NCBI GenBank assembly: GCA_023433985.1
Contig: JAEYTN010000287.1
Coordinates: 1 to 5,175, forward strand
DNA length: 5,175 nucleotides
Source: Pseudomonadota bacterium
Lineage (GTDB): Bacteria > Pseudomonadota > Alphaproteobacteria > Rhizobiales > Devosiaceae
Reading direction: 5' to 3'
Part shown: positions 4,518-5,175 of the stretch, piece by piece
How positions within the stretch are numbered: position 1 is the first letter of the stretch
Layout: every line of letters begins with the position of its first letter
Notes under the pieces: model-generated
The model's database searches: none
The model's input: the letters and a program-made list of their open reading frames with translations, nothing else
Told to the model about the DNA's origin: nothing
Made by a program: the position numbers and the translations under genes

Positions 4518-5175
4518 ATGACATCGCACCCCGACAGCATCGCCCTCATCACCGGCGCCGCGACCCGCATCGGCGCCGCTGTCGCTCGTCGTCTAGCGGC
4601 GGAGGGCTTTGCAGTGGTCATCCACCATCGCAGCAAGCCCGACGAGGCCCGGGCTCTGGCCGCCGAGATTCTGGCCCAAGGTCAGCGCGCCGCCACGGTA
4701 CAGTCCGATCTGGCCGATCGCGGCCAACGCACCCGTACGATCGCCGATGCCGCCGGGCATTTCGGGCCGCTGACGCTGTTGGTCAACAACGCCTCGTCGT
4801 TCGAGTCCGACGCCGCCCGCGATCTCGACGAAGCGACCTGGGACCAGCACTTCGCTATCCACGCTGAGGCCCCCGCCTTTCTCTCTCGGGACTTTGCCGC
4901 CCAACTCCCCGGGGAAGCGAAGGGCAATATCATCAACATCATCGACGCGCGCGTCCTCGACCTGTCCCCGGCCTTCTTCAGCTACACCCTGAGCAAGTCC
5001 GTGCTCTGGACGATGACGCGCACGCTCGCGCAATCCCTGGCCCCGCAGATCCGCGTCAACGCCATAGCACCCGGCCCCGCCGTACCACCTCCCGACGTTA
5101 CGGCTGAAGCGCATGCTAGGCGCAACGCCGAGCTGCCGCTTGGCTTGGCGGCCGATGCCGAGGGCATCGCCGATG
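4518..5175 (+). CDS. pteridine-reductase-like short-chain dehydrogenase/reductase (3' end beyond window)
   Basis: The first 219 residues of an SDR that runs off the window; related enzymes are about 245-290 residues, so roughly the last tenth to quarter is missing. Landmarks: a Rossmann start with TGAATRIG (12-19), which fits the TGxxxRxG variant of pteridine reductases; HHRS (36-39) after the second strand, matching the NADPH 2'-phosphate site of PTR1; Asp64-Leu; NNAS (90-93); Asp143, Tyr156 and Lys160 as active-site residues; and IRVNAIAPGP (178-187). The Asp at 143, 13 residues before the Tyr, replaces the usual SDR Ser and matches the Asp-Tyr-Lys triad of PTR1 and FolM. The role is probably NADPH reduction of a dihydropteridine (dihydromonapterin, dihydrobiopterin or dihydrofolate) in the cytoplasm; PruA of Agrobacterium is an established relative of this type. 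His115 stands where the family usually has Asn. Folate genes such as folB might follow downstream, which the window cannot show. ATG 4518 has no clear Shine-Dalgarno; the Rossmann strand begins a normal distance after it. Confidence 0.87.
   Translation, partial: MTSHPDSIALITGAATRIGAAVARRLAAEGFAVVIHHRSKPDEARALAAEILAQGQRAATVQSDLADRGQRTRTIADAAGHFGPLTLLVNNASSFESDAARDLDEATWDQHFAIHAEAPAFLSRDFAAQLPGEAKGNIINIIDARVLDLSPAFFSYTLSKSVLWTMTRTLAQSLAPQIRVNAIAPGPAVPPPDVTAEAHARRNAELPLGLAADAEGIAD

Noticed and set aside
4593..5114. Minus-strand open frame opposite the SDR gene
   Set aside because: The plus strand here codes a protein with all SDR motifs; the minus frame is low-complexity Gly/Arg/Val and resembles nothing.

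Overview
The window is GC-rich DNA with dense coding on both strands, mostly C- or G-ending codons, and several small exported SH3-like (SH3b) proteins. Together with a pteridine-reductase-type SDR, this suggests an alphaproteobacterial chromosome, most likely of the Hyphomicrobiales (for example a Devosia-like genus). That placement is inferred from gene content and style, not from a marker gene. There is no tRNA, rRNA, CRISPR array, insertion sequence or phage gene. No gap between genes exceeds about 180 bases.

Left part (1-2469, all + strand). Bases 1-173 hold no recognisable gene. They are followed by a pyridoxamine-phosphate-oxidase-like general stress protein (174-713) with a hairpin terminator behind it. 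Three small secreted SH3b proteins then follow in the same direction (782-1132, 1246-1602, 1752-2186). The second and third share a C-terminal two-cysteine module, and the third also carries an Asp/Tyr-rich linker. Upstream of the second and third lie paired TTCA half-sites exactly 11 bp apart, 68 and 70 bases before the respective starts. This pattern fits an OmpR/PhoB-type response regulator and suggests co-regulation. A strong terminator separates the second and third genes. A 72-residue two-helix membrane protein (2251-2469) follows.

Middle part (2472-4340, all - strand). A three-helix membrane protein with a charged cytoplasmic-type middle (2912-2472) converges on the small membrane protein with only 2 bases between them. 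Upstream of it is a ten-helix EamA/DMT-family transporter (3953-3015) whose only usable start is TTG. It begins just behind the terminator of a glycine-rich, glycine-zipper-like small protein (4340-4017).

Right part (4341-5175). A 177-base divergent intergenic region contains a perfect 9-bp inverted repeat and a plausible sigma-70-type promoter. The promoter would drive a nearly leaderless SDR gene that runs off the window. Its TGxxxRxG motif, His-Arg-Ser NADPH site and Asp-Tyr-Lys active site place it with pteridine reductases (PTR1/FolM/PruA-like) rather than with ordinary Ser-Tyr-Lys SDRs.

The genes do not form one pathway. The most coherent theme is the cell envelope: three exported SH3b proteins, two unrecognised small membrane proteins, a transporter and a glycine-zipper protein. 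The most noteworthy signal is the shared tandem operator in front of two of the SH3b genes.
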